Of a DNA stretch of 64,000 nucleotides, positions 1 to 8,075 are shown in pieces. The stretch is from DASXRU01 sp034665305 (GTDB lineage Bacteria > Acidobacteriota > Blastocatellia > Pyrinomonadales > Pyrinomonadaceae). The notes beneath the pieces are model-generated. The model was given only the letters and a program-made list of their open reading frames with translations. It was not told the origin of the DNA and did no database searches. The stretch is taken from NCBI GenBank assembly GCA_034665305.1, contig JAXDFZ010000025.1, positions 94,251 through 158,250 of the forward strand. The letters run 5' to 3'. A program made the translations under genes and the position numbers. Each line of letters begins with the position of its first letter. Positions within the stretch are counted from its first letter, which is position 1.

Positions 1-1
1 A

Positions 2-85
2 GGCCGCCTCGCCAATGACGCCGAGAAATTCCTGAATTCGCTGCCCACGATTGCTCCAGCAGGTTCTCGAAATTCGCCTCGATAG
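2..85 (+). CDS. 3' end of an unidentified upstream gene (partial)
   Basis: The window opens inside an open frame of 27 codons that ends with TAG at 83-85, 50 bases before pilT. The visible residues (GRLANDAEKFLNSLPTIA...) match no family I recognise. Its position directly upstream of pilT would suit another pilus gene such as the extension ATPase pilB, but nothing in the residues shows that. It may also be non-coding, because only a short piece is visible. Confidence 0.3.
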   Translation, partial: GRLANDAEKFLNSLPTIAPAGSRNSPR

Positions 86-135
86 AGGCGCGTAAGGCCG
101 CAAGACTCACGATAAACGAAAGAAAACTAACTGCC

Positions 136-1323
136 ATGAACGACGCCGCGCCTCAAATTTCTTTGTCAGACCTCCTTCGAAAGCTCTCCGAGCTGGGAGG
201 TTCGGATCTTCACATCACGACCGGGACGCCCCCTCAGGTGCGGGTGGACGGCCATATTCGGCCACTGGAGGGCTATCGCTCGCTGACATCCTCAGATACC
301 AAGCAGCTCGCTTACTCAGTCCTAACCGACGCACAGAAGCATCGCTTCGAAGAGAGCCTCGAGCTGGATTTTTCTTTTGGTGTGAAGGGCCTCTCTCGCT
401 TTCGCGCAAATATTTTCAATCAGCGCGGGGCGGTAGGTGCGGTTTTTCGGGCAATCCCATATGAAATAAAGTCCTTCGAGACTCTGGGACTTCCGAGCGT
501 CATCAAGACCCTCTGCGAAAAACCGCGCGGCCTGATACTCGTTACGGGACCAACCGGATCAGGGAAATCAACGACGCTCGCGGCAATGATTGACAAGGTT
601 AACAATGATCGCCACGAACATATCCTTACTATTGAAGACCCGATCGAGTTCCTTCATAACCATAAGAATTGCATCGTCAATCAACGCGAAGTGAATGCAG
701 ACACTCATGGCTTCCCTGAAGCCTTGCGAACCGCCTTGCGGCAAGACCCTGACGTTGTCCTCGTTGGCGAAATGCGCGATCTGGAAACGATTGAATCCGC
801 TCTCCGCATCGCTGAGACCGGCCATCTCACGTTTGCCACACTACACACTAATTCTGCGGCCTCTACTATCAACCGCATCATTGATGTTTTTCCATCTGAA
901 CAACAATCCCAAGTGCGCGCTCAGTTGTCGCTCGTGCTTGAAGGGATTCTTTGCCAGGCGCTACTGCCCCGCGCTAGCGGCCAGGGCCGTGCAATGGCGC
1001 TTGAAATACTCGTGCCTAATACCGCAATCAGAAACTTAATCCGGGAAGACAAAGTCCACCAGATTTACTCGATGATGCAAACCGGCCAGGATAAGTACGG
1101 GATGCAGACCTTCAATCAAGCGCTCGCTACTCTTTACCACAAACGTCAGATCACGCTGGATGTGGCCGTGCAGCGCTCTTCAAATACCGACGAATTGCGA
1201 GAGTTGATCGACCGCGGCTCTGGCATCAATAACGGCAACGGCGGTTCAGCACCACGCCCTGGTGCCCACCCGAGCCCCTATGCTCAAGCCCGCCCAATCG
1301 GGTCCCGTCCAGGCGCCCAGTAG
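136..1323 (+). CDS. pilT: Type IV pilus retraction ATPase PilT
   Basis: Cytoplasmic hexameric AAA+ ATPase that depolymerises the pilus and powers twitching. At 395 aa it is slightly longer than typical PilT. The N-terminal PAS-like domain spans about residues 5-100. The Walker A motif GPTGSGKST is at 138-146 and the Walker B region DPDVVLVGE at 204-212, followed by the His box (GHLTFATLHT). The PilT signature AIRNLIRE, needed for retraction and absent from PilB, is at 297-304, which separates it from the extension motor. The last 40 residues are a Gly/Pro/Ala-rich low-complexity tail. The ATG lies just after an A-rich stretch with a weak ribosome site. pilC follows after 59 bases, so the two are probably co-transcribed. 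Confidence 0.97.
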   Translation: MNDAAPQISLSDLLRKLSELGGSDLHITTGTPPQVRVDGHIRPLEGYRSLTSSDTKQLAYSVLTDAQKHRFEESLELDFSFGVKGLSRFRANIFNQRGAVGAVFRAIPYEIKSFETLGLPSVIKTLCEKPRGLILVTGPTGSGKSTTLAAMIDKVNNDRHEHILTIEDPIEFLHNHKNCIVNQREVNADTHGFPEALRTALRQDPDVVLVGEMRDLETIESALRIAETGHLTFATLHTNSAASTINRIIDVFPSEQQSQVRAQLSLVLEGILCQALLPRASGQGRAMALEILVPNTAIRNLIREDKVHQIYSMMQTGQDKYGMQTFNQALATLYHKRQITLDVAVQRSSNTDELRELIDRGSGINNGNGGSAPRPGAHPSPYAQARPIGSRPGAQ

Positions 1324-1382
1324 AAGTATTCCCCCGACCGCGTGGAACTGCAGCGGATCGCATCGAATGGAGATAACTGAAA

Positions 1383-2612
1383 ATGCCTACCTATGTTTTT
1401 AAAGGGCGCAACCGGCTAAACGAGATCATCGTTGGCGAACGTGTTGCCGATAATCGCGAGGCGCTTCGTCAGATACTGAGACGCGAGCAAGTAACTCTTA
1501 CGTCGGTTAAAGAAAAAGGGCGTGAAATAGGAATCCCCCGGATTGGCGGCCGCAAAAAAGTTAAGGCCAAAGACCTCTCGATCTTCACGCGTCAGTTCTC
1601 CGTTATGATTGATGCCGGACTGCCGCTGGTTCAGTGCCTTGAAATCCTGGCCCAGCAACAGGAGAACAAGTTTTTCCAACAAACACTCATGCAGGTGCGA
1701 CAGGACGTTGAAGAAGGATCGACGCTCGCGGCCGCCATGGCTCGTCACCCTAAGGTTTTCGATCAACTGTATTCCAACATGGTCGAGGCCGGTGAAACTG
1801 GCGGTATTCTGGATCTAATTTTGCAGCGACTATCAACATTCATCGAAAAGATAGTGAAGCTGAAACGCGATGTGATTTCGGCCATGATTTATCCTTCAGC
1901 AGTGGTACTGATGGCAGTCGGTGCGGTTGCGGTAATCATGATAGTTGTGATTCCCCAGTTTCAAAATATCTTCTTGGGGTTGTTAGGACCAGGCGAACAA
2001 CTGCCGCTACCAACACGCATCGTCGTTGGATTTAGTAATTTTCTAGCCGGTTGGGGCGGTGTCGCAATTCTGGCGGCGGGAATCGGTTCTGTGGTTGGCA
2101 TACGCTTTTACTATCGAACCCCTAACGGCCGCCGGATACTCGATACCTTGTTGCTAAAAATGCCGGTTCTGGGAAGTATTTTCCGCAAAATCGCCGTAGC
2201 CCGTTTTTCACGTACCCTCTCGACGCTACTGTCTTCGGGCGTGCCAATCCTTCAATCGTTGGATATTACGGCACGGACTGCCGGTAACGTAGTTATTGAA
2301 ACCGCAATCTTGAAAGTCCGGGCCGGCGTCGAGCGTGGTGAAAATTTTGTTGACCCATTGAAGGCCACCGAAGTGTTTCCTCACATGGTGGCTCAGATGG
2401 TGGGTATTGGCGAACAGACCGGTGCGCTGGATGCCATGCTCGGCAAGATTGCGGATTTTTATGAGCAGGAAGTTGATTCAGCGATCGCAAACCTGCTAAC
2501 GATGATCGAGCCTTTGCTGATCGGTTTTCTGGGTGTAACGATTGGCTCAATTGTAATCGCAATGTACCTGCCACTGTTCACCCTGATAGGAAAACTGTCT
2601 ACGGCCCATTAA
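1383..2612 (+). CDS. pilC: Type IV pilus inner-membrane platform protein PilC
   Basis: GspF/PilC-family inner-membrane protein that links the pilus motor ATPases to pilin assembly. It is 409 aa, the usual length. Two T2SF repeats are visible (about residues 66-190 and 270-395). Each begins with a pattern like FTRQFSVMIDAGLPLVQ or FSRTLSTLLSSGVPILQ, and there are hydrophobic segments near 170-195, 215-240 and 375-400. A GGAG ribosome site lies 9 bases before the ATG. A strong hairpin (2644-2671) follows the gene and separates it from pilS. Confidence 0.96.
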   Translation: MPTYVFKGRNRLNEIIVGERVADNREALRQILRREQVTLTSVKEKGREIGIPRIGGRKKVKAKDLSIFTRQFSVMIDAGLPLVQCLEILAQQQENKFFQQTLMQVRQDVEEGSTLAAAMARHPKVFDQLYSNMVEAGETGGILDLILQRLSTFIEKIVKLKRDVISAMIYPSAVVLMAVGAVAVIMIVVIPQFQNIFLGLLGPGEQLPLPTRIVVGFSNFLAGWGGVAILAAGIGSVVGIRFYYRTPNGRRILDTLLLKMPVLGSIFRKIAVARFSRTLSTLLSSGVPILQSLDITARTAGNVVIETAILKVRAGVERGENFVDPLKATEVFPHMVAQMVGIGEQTGALDAMLGKIADFYEQEVDSAIANLLTMIEPLLIGFLGVTIGSIVIAMYLPLFTLIGKLSTAH

Positions 2613-2643
2613 CAACGGCCATACAACTTCCAAGCGATGAAAG

Positions 2644-2678
2644 AACGGGAAGCCGAAAGGCTTCCCGTTCTGTCTTTG
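2644..2678 (+). terminator. Intrinsic terminator-like hairpin after pilC
   Basis: A perfect 12-bp stem (GAACGGGAAGCC paired with GGCTTCCCGTTC) closed by a GAAA tetraloop, followed by the T-rich stretch TGTCTTT. It sits between the pilC stop and the pilS start. The T-tract is imperfect, so termination may be partial. Confidence 0.75.
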
Positions 2679-2689
2679 CATGCTTCCTC

Positions 2690-4393
2690 TTGCTCACCAC
2701 CAATTGTGATACGCTTGTTAACGTGGTCGAGACTCATGACAACACGCGAGACGGAAGGCTGGGCCAGAGGCTGTGGTGGTTGATACTGGGCAGGCTGAGC
2801 GCCGTCCTTTTGTTAATCCTGCTAAGCGCCCTCTGGATTTGGGCAACATCTGGTCCGCCGCTTTACAGTGCATTTCGCCGAAACTTCCCATTCGTAGCGA
2901 TCGTCCTCCTACTGAACGGTCTTTATGCCATTTGTCGCTACCTCTCAGGCCACTTCATCGCGCAAGCCAGGCTTCAACTTTTTATCGATGTTCTGCTAGT
3001 TACCTGGCTGGTGTGGTCTACCGGTGATATTCACTCTCCGGATGCCGCTCTCTATGTGATCATTATTTCCGCAGCCAGCTTCTTTCTGGTTCCGCGGGAA
3101 GTGATGATCACCTCTGTGGGTTGCGCTGTTGCCTTTACGGCGATCACTCTCGCTACTATTCAAGGGATCGGCCCATCAGCGTCTCGGAGCCTAACCGACG
3201 GCTCGATTGCACAGGTGGTCCAGACGATCGGTGTCTTTGACATCTCGTTTCTAGTTGTCGGGCTACTAGCCGCCCGTCTCGCTCAGCGGCAGTCGCGTTC
3301 CGATGTCGAACTTTTGGCGGCGACCAAGTCGCTCTTAAAACTACAGGTTCTGCACGAACGGATTGTGGAGTCAATTCGTTCCGGGGTTATTACTACAGAT
3401 CTTGCAGGTCGCATCTTTACTTTCAACGCTGCCGCTGAAGAAATAACTGGCTACAAACCTACCGATGTCTACGGCAAAGAAGCATCGATTTTTTTCGGCG
3501 ACATGTCGCAGCAAGTCTCCGAATCGATGAGGGCGGCCACCGAGGGTACAACCAGCCCGCGTTTCGAGTCTGATTGTCTTACCTCAGATGGGTTACGTCT
3601 GCGGCTTGGCTTCAGTATCTCTCCGTTATTCGACGAGTCTCGAGAAACAAGCGGACTGGTGGTTACCTTTCAAGATCTGACAGAAGTGCGAGCTTTGGAG
3701 GAGACTTCGCGACGCCAAGATCGGCTGGCCGCGGTAGGACGAGTGGCGGCTTCAATCGCACACGAAATCCGCAATCCGTTGGCGGCAATGCGCGGCTCAA
3801 TTCAGATGTTACGTTCGGAAGTGGCTGATGATTCAGCCCAGGCCAACTTGATGGAAATCATATTGCGCGAGTCCGATCGTTTGAACCGCATCATTACCGA
3901 TTACCTGGCATACGCAAGACCTCGCTCCGCCTCACTCGCCATTGTCGACGTAAGGGCGCTATTAACGGAAACGTTCAGTCTGCTGAGGAACAGCCCCGAG
4001 ATTGGCGGTGGACATGCGCTTGAGGAAGAACTGCCTCCCTATGAAGTTCGGGTTAAGGGTGACTCAGAACAACTGCGTCAGGTCTGCTGGAATCTTTCGC
4101 GCAATGCCTTACAGGCAATGCAAAACGGGGGCACCTTACACGCATCCCTCCGGTACGCGGCGAATGGGAGAGTGCATCTGACCTTCACAGATAGCGGCCG
4201 CGGTATGACTGCCGAACAGGTGGAACATCTGTTCGAGCCCTTTTCTTCTACTACTGGCGGAACGGGCTTGGGACTCTCAATTGTTTATCAGATCATACGT
4301 GACCATGGTGGTACAATTAATGTGCGCAGCCACTTGGGAAAAGGGACAACCATTACGGTTGAATTACCCTCGGTAGAAGGCGTCGATAGTTAA
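2690..4393 (+). CDS. pilS: PilS-like membrane sensor histidine kinase
   Basis: Sensor kinase that most likely phosphorylates the adjacent PilR-like regulator. It has six predicted membrane segments between residues 30 and 197, the PilS topology. A PAS domain follows at about 220-335, a HisKA domain with the phospho-acceptor His358 in IAHEIRNP, and an ATPase domain with N472 (NLSRNAL), DSGRGM at 501-506 and GTGLGLS at 524-530, so all catalytic boxes are intact. The start taken is TTG; a GTG at 2723 is an alternative, and no convincing ribosome site decides between them. Naming rests on the topology and on its position between pilC and pilR upstream of the pilins. Confidence 0.9.
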   Translation: MLTTNCDTLVNVVETHDNTRDGRLGQRLWWLILGRLSAVLLLILLSALWIWATSGPPLYSAFRRNFPFVAIVLLLNGLYAICRYLSGHFIAQARLQLFIDVLLVTWLVWSTGDIHSPDAALYVIIISAASFFLVPREVMITSVGCAVAFTAITLATIQGIGPSASRSLTDGSIAQVVQTIGVFDISFLVVGLLAARLAQRQSRSDVELLAATKSLLKLQVLHERIVESIRSGVITTDLAGRIFTFNAAAEEITGYKPTDVYGKEASIFFGDMSQQVSESMRAATEGTTSPRFESDCLTSDGLRLRLGFSISPLFDESRETSGLVVTFQDLTEVRALEETSRRQDRLAAVGRVAASIAHEIRNPLAAMRGSIQMLRSEVADDSAQANLMEIILRESDRLNRIITDYLAYARPRSASLAIVDVRALLTETFSLLRNSPEIGGGHALEEELPPYEVRVKGDSEQLRQVCWNLSRNALQAMQNGGTLHASLRYAANGRVHLTFTDSGRGMTAEQVEHLFEPFSSTTGGTGLGLSIVYQIIRDHGGTINVRSHLGKGTTITVELPSVEGVDS

Positions 4394-4454
4394 ATTAGCA
4401 TCTTAGTTGTAGGCAGCTCGCATGGCGGGTAATTACCGAGTCGCCCTGGAAATT

Positions 4455-5969
4455 ATGTCTAGCATCTTAATCGTTGACGACGAACTTAGCATGCGCCAGT
4501 TTCTGACGCATCTGTTCGAGCGGGAACACTACGATGTACGCGTTGCGGAGAATGGCCGCCACGCGATGGCCCTACTGCGGGAGAAGCCCGTGGACCTGAT
4601 AATCACAGATGTGAAGATGCCCGACATGGGCGGCATCGATCTATTACGGGCGGCGCGCGAGTTATTGCCTGCAGTTGAAGTGATCATTATGACTGCTTTC
4701 GCCAACGAACAGACAGCGCATGAGGCGTTCCTGCTCGGGGCTTTCGATTTTGTTAATAAACCCTTCGACAACGATCTCCTTAAGGAGAAGGTTGCGCGAG
4801 CGTTGCGCCAAATCTCTCTTGTGAAAGAGCGGCAGGCTCTGAAAGATGAGAATGAGGCGTTGATTAAGGGTCAACGCGCGCGCGGCGAACTCAGCAATAT
4901 TATTGGGCGATCAGAAAAGATGCAGGCTGTGTATCAGATGATTGAGACGGTAGCGCAGGTTCAATCAACAGTTCTTGTTACCGGTGAATCTGGAACTGGA
5001 AAGGAACTGGTTGCTCGGGCCATTCATGATTTAGGACCGCGCGCGCATAAGCCTTTTGTGTCGATCAACTGTGGTGCCTTTACTGAGACTTTGCTGGAGT
5101 CTGAATTATTTGGTTACGTCAAAGGATCGTTCACTGGCGCAACAGCGAATCGAAAAGGACTATTTGAATCGGCGAATCGCGGAACAATTTTTCTGGACGA
5201 AATCGGTGAAATGTCGCCTTCCATGCAAGTAAAGCTCTTAAGAGTGCTTCAGGAAAGGAAAGTTCGCCCGGTTGGAGCTCATGATGAGATTGAAGTGGAC
5301 GCTCGCGTAATTGCGGCTACCAACCGGGACCTGGCCGGCCTCGTTAAGGAGGGTTCATTTCGCGAGGACGTCTACTATAGAATTGCTGTCATTCCAATGG
5401 AGTTACCTCCGCTGCGGGACAGAGGCTCCGATATCGCTGAGCTCACCGAACACTTTCTGGAAAAGTTCTGCAACCAAACGGGTCGCCGGCTTTCGATAAG
5501 CGACAAGGCCATGCGTCTATTGGAAGCCTATTCGTGGCCAGGCAATGTTCGCGAACTCGAGCATACGGTTGAGCGAGCCGTGGCTCTTGAGCCAACCGAC
5601 GCTATTCAGCCGGAGCGTTTGCCTGAGCAGGTTACAAACTACAATTCAGCCCGCATTTCCGGCGCCATGGATTTTCCCGACGAAGGCATGAATCTAATGG
5701 CCCACCTGGACCAATTGGAAAAGACTTACCTGTTCGAAGCGTTGCGCCGTACCGACGGAAACCAGACGAACGCCGCGGAACTTCTCAAGATGTCCGTTCG
5801 CTCGCTGCGGCATCTTTTGGACAAACATGATATGCGAGGGCGCACCGCTCAAATGCGAGACGAGCGCCGCACCTCTGACACTGTTCCCCGCCGCCGGGCC
5901 ACCGACCCTTATCCGCGACGCCGAGACGAAGATGCCATCGAACGCGCGGCCGGCGCCGGCGACAACTGA
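4455..5969 (+). CDS. pilR: PilR-like sigma-54-dependent response regulator
   Basis: NtrC-family activator of sigma-54 RNA polymerase. Residues are counted from the ATG at 4455, chosen because the receiver begins immediately (MSSILIVDDE); an in-frame ATG at 4422 would add 11 residues. The receiver domain has acidic D8/D9 and phospho-acceptor D52. The AAA+ domain carries Walker A GESGTGKE and a GSFTGA loop, the variant I associate with PilR, in place of GAFTGA. The C-terminal Fis-type helix-turn-helix (NQTNAAELLKMSVRSL) is followed by about 45 extra residues rich in Arg and Asp. A sigma-54 promoter lies about 175 bases downstream, before the first pilin gene, its likely target. Confidence 0.92.
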   Translation: MSSILIVDDELSMRQFLTHLFEREHYDVRVAENGRHAMALLREKPVDLIITDVKMPDMGGIDLLRAARELLPAVEVIIMTAFANEQTAHEAFLLGAFDFVNKPFDNDLLKEKVARALRQISLVKERQALKDENEALIKGQRARGELSNIIGRSEKMQAVYQMIETVAQVQSTVLVTGESGTGKELVARAIHDLGPRAHKPFVSINCGAFTETLLESELFGYVKGSFTGATANRKGLFESANRGTIFLDEIGEMSPSMQVKLLRVLQERKVRPVGAHDEIEVDARVIAATNRDLAGLVKEGSFREDVYYRIAVIPMELPPLRDRGSDIAELTEHFLEKFCNQTGRRLSISDKAMRLLEAYSWPGNVRELEHTVERAVALEPTDAIQPERLPEQVTNYNSARISGAMDFPDEGMNLMAHLDQLEKTYLFEALRRTDGNQTNAAELLKMSVRSLRHLLDKHDMRGRTAQMRDERRTSDTVPRRRATDPYPRRRDEDAIERAAGAGDN

Positions 5970-6143
5970 TCATACTCACCTCTACTCCTTCCCTCCTTCT
6001 TTGACGTAAACCGTCACCGCTCCCCTGACAGAAAATGTCAGCCTTGGAGAATCAACCGGAAATATCGGCTGCTATCCCTAGGGTAGCCTCAAAATTCCTC
6101 AATGATTATCCAAACTCACCGATTTCGTTCAGCAGAGAGACCG

Positions 6144-6159
6144 TGGCACGGCCCTTGTT
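6144..6159 (+). promoter_or_regulatory. Sigma-54 promoter of the pilin array
   Basis: The sequence TGGCACG-GCCC-TTGTT matches the -24/-12 consensus TGGCACG-N4-TTGCW at all but one position, with exact spacing. Transcription would start near 6170, leaving a leader of about 100 bases before the first pilin ATG. The rest of the 300-base spacer between pilR and this pilin holds no supported gene. A PilR-like activator immediately upstream makes a functional site likely; its own binding sites were not located. Confidence 0.85.
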
Positions 6160-6268
6160 AAGAAGGCTGCGACATATCGCGCACTGCGTGTCACCAAACT
6201 GTGAGACGAAGCCGTGCCGCGAGGAAACAAATCTTCTCTAACTTTCTCTCAAGGAGCACAAGACACCA

Positions 6269-6766
6269 ATGCAGACTCAAAAACGCCAGGACGGCTTCTC
6301 TCTGATCGAACTTTTGATCGTTGTCGCGATCATCGGCATCATCGCCGCCATCGCTATCCCCAACCTTCTCGCTTCCCGCCGCGCAGCCAACGAAGGCTCC
6401 GCCCAATCTTCACTCCGCACCATTCATAGCTCACAGGCTACCTATCAGGCGACTGCCGGTAACGGTAACTTCGGCACCATGGCCAACTTGCGTACCGCGA
6501 ATCTCGTTGACGCAGTGCTGGGCACGGGAAATCCGTCAACCAAGAGTGGTTACAGCTTCGTAGTTGCCAAGGTTGATTTCACGGCTACAGCCGGTGCGAC
6601 CTTTAGCGCCACTGCCAACCCCACGGTTACCAGCGGTGTTTCGCAGACTGGCACACGCAAATTCGGTGTTACCGAAGACGGCGTCATGCATGGTCAGACA
6701 GATGCCCTGGGCACTGCGATGACCGCCACAGAATTAGCCGCTACGACCAACGTGCTGGGCAACTAA
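6269..6766 (+). CDS. pilA: Type IV major-type pilin, copy 1
   Basis: Prepilin of 165 aa. A short basic leader (MQTQKRQDG) is cleaved by prepilin peptidase before F10 (G^FSLIELL); the mature protein has Glu at position 5 and a hydrophobic alpha helix up to about residue 33. Then comes the block NLLASRRAANEGSAQSSLRT common in acidobacterial pilins. The C-terminal 50 residues are nearly identical to those of the next pilin, while the middle (about residues 60-110) differs. An AAGGAG ribosome site precedes the ATG. First gene behind the sigma-54 promoter. Confidence 0.95.
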   Translation: MQTQKRQDGFSLIELLIVVAIIGIIAAIAIPNLLASRRAANEGSAQSSLRTIHSSQATYQATAGNGNFGTMANLRTANLVDAVLGTGNPSTKSGYSFVVAKVDFTATAGATFSATANPTVTSGVSQTGTRKFGVTEDGVMHGQTDALGTAMTATELAATTNVLGN

Positions 6767-6787
6767 TTGCCTCGCACGTTCTCCTTG

Positions 6788-6825
6788 CTTATCGCGGAGT
6801 CCGGCAAATGTCGGAAGTCGATAAG
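6788..6825 (+). other. Hairpin between pilin genes 1 and 2
   Basis: The arms CTTATCG (6788-6794) and CGATAAG (6819-6825) enclose a smaller TCCG/CGGA stem. There is no T-tract, so it may act in RNA processing or stability rather than termination. It lies in the 94-base spacer between the two pilin genes. Confidence 0.4.
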
Positions 6826-6860
6826 TGACCTGAGCAACTATCTGATTTAAGGAGCAAAAC

Positions 6861-7361
6861 ATGAAAACGAACAAACGCCAGGATGGCTTTTCGCTAATCG
6901 AACTTCTGATTGTGGTTGCGATTATCGGTATCATCGCCGCCATCGCCATCCCGAATCTGCTGGCTTCGCGCCGTGCCGCCAACGAAGGCTCAGCGCAGTC
7001 ATCCCTCCGAACCATTCACAGTTCTGAAGCCACGTACCAGTCAACGGGTGGTGCGGGAAACTTTGGAACGCTCACCGCACTGAAAACCGCCAACCTTGTT
7101 GATGGAGTCCTGGGTGCCGCCGATACGAGCACCAAGAGCGGCTATACCTTCGTTGTCACGCCAGTTGATTTCGTGGCCGGCACTTCGGCAGCCAGCTTTG
7201 GCGCTACGGCAAACCCGACAGTTACCAGCGGCGTTTCGCAGACTGGAACTCGAAAGTTTGGCGTTACCGAAGACGGTGTCATGCACGGCCAGACGGATGC
7301 CCTTGGCACCGCGATGACCGCAGCTGAACTTTCTGCGACCAATAACGTGCTCGGTAACTAA
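6861..7361 (+). CDS. pilA: Type IV major-type pilin, copy 2
   Basis: Prepilin of 166 aa with leader MKTNKRQDG, cleavage before F10 and the same N-terminal helix as copy 1. The first 50 residues and the last 50 residues are almost the same as in copy 1; the central segment (residues about 58-110) varies. A good ribosome site, TAAGGAG, lies 7 bases before the ATG. A strong terminator follows the stop codon, so copies 1 and 2 probably form one transcript. Confidence 0.95.
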   Translation: MKTNKRQDGFSLIELLIVVAIIGIIAAIAIPNLLASRRAANEGSAQSSLRTIHSSEATYQSTGGAGNFGTLTALKTANLVDGVLGAADTSTKSGYTFVVTPVDFVAGTSAASFGATANPTVTSGVSQTGTRKFGVTEDGVMHGQTDALGTAMTAAELSATNNVLGN

Positions 7362-7389
7362 CCGAGCCACGCAGTGGGTACGCTTTACC

Positions 7390-7425
7390 GGGGGCGGGGT
7401 TTAGGCTCCGCCCCCTTTTCCTTTT
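7390..7425 (+). terminator. Intrinsic terminator between pilins 2 and 3
   Basis: A GC-only stem (GGGGGCGG at 7390-7397 with CCGCCCCC at 7408-7415) with a 10-base loop, followed by TTTTCCTTTTT. A classic Rho-independent terminator that should end or attenuate the transcript of the first two pilin genes. Confidence 0.88.
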
Positions 7426-7514
7426 TCAGAAATCGTAACCGTAACTTGTGCGGGAGTTTTGGCAGCGACATTGGTAATGCCGAGCGGTGTCGCCGACAAA
7501 AAGAGGATACAAAG

Positions 7515-7994
7515 ATGTTGAGCAAAAAAGCTCACAAGGGGTTTTCGCTGATAGAGCTTTTGATTGTAGTTGCAATCATTGGCATTATCGCGGCAATCGC
7601 AGTCCCAAACCTTCTCGCCTCCCGCCGCGCCGCTAATGAAGGCTCAGCCCAATCATCCTTACGAACGATTAGCACTTGCGAGGCCACCTATCAGGCCACC
7701 AGCGGATTGGGAGACTACGGTGACCTCGCGGCTTTAGGGACCGCTACACTAACCGACCAATTGCTGGCTTCCGGCGTGAAGAGCGGTTATGCCTTTGCTG
7801 CCAATCCCACAGCCGCTGGTGTTCGGCCGGCATTATTTTATGCCACCGCGGTGCCCACAATCACATCGGGCGTCTCACAAACTGGTACGCGTCGCTTCGG
7901 TATAGCGGAAGATGGAGTATTGCACGGTGATAGCAGCCTGCTCGTTTATCCAAACGAGGCAGCCTTAAAAGCCAGCACTGTCCTGGGAAACTAG
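7515..7994 (+). CDS. pilA: Type IV pilin, divergent copy 3
   Basis: Prepilin of 159 aa. The start at 7515 is chosen because MLSKKAHKG^FSLIELL gives a normal leader with cleavage before F10, and AGAGGA precedes it; the longer upstream open frame crosses the terminator. The N-terminal helix and the NLLASRRAANEGSAQSS block match copies 1 and 2, but the globular part is shorter and more diverged, with SGVSQTGTRRFGIAEDGV still recognisable. The terminator upstream suggests separate or reduced expression. It could be a minor or alternative pilin. Confidence 0.92.
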   Translation: MLSKKAHKGFSLIELLIVVAIIGIIAAIAVPNLLASRRAANEGSAQSSLRTISTCEATYQATSGLGDYGDLAALGTATLTDQLLASGVKSGYAFAANPTAAGVRPALFYATAVPTITSGVSQTGTRRFGIAEDGVLHGDSSLLVYPNEAALKASTVLGN

Positions 7995-8023
7995 TCCCCT
8001 ATCTAATCTCAGATTCCCATCTC

Positions 8024-8055
8024 GCGGGGTAGAGCCGAAGCTTTGCCCCGCCTTT
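8024..8055 (+). terminator. Intrinsic terminator after pilin 3
   Basis: The stem GCGGGG-T-AGAGC pairs with GCTTT-G-CCCCGC around a CGAA tetraloop (one G-T wobble and one T-G opposition), followed by CTTTTC. It overlaps the earliest possible start of the next open frame, which supports the later ATG at 8076 for that gene. Confidence 0.8.
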
Positions 8056-8075
8056 TCATAACTCAAGAAAAAGTC

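Noticed and set aside
6035..6241. 68-aa open frame upstream of pilin 1
   Set aside because: It covers the sigma-54 promoter and transcription start, and the residues show no protein-like pattern.
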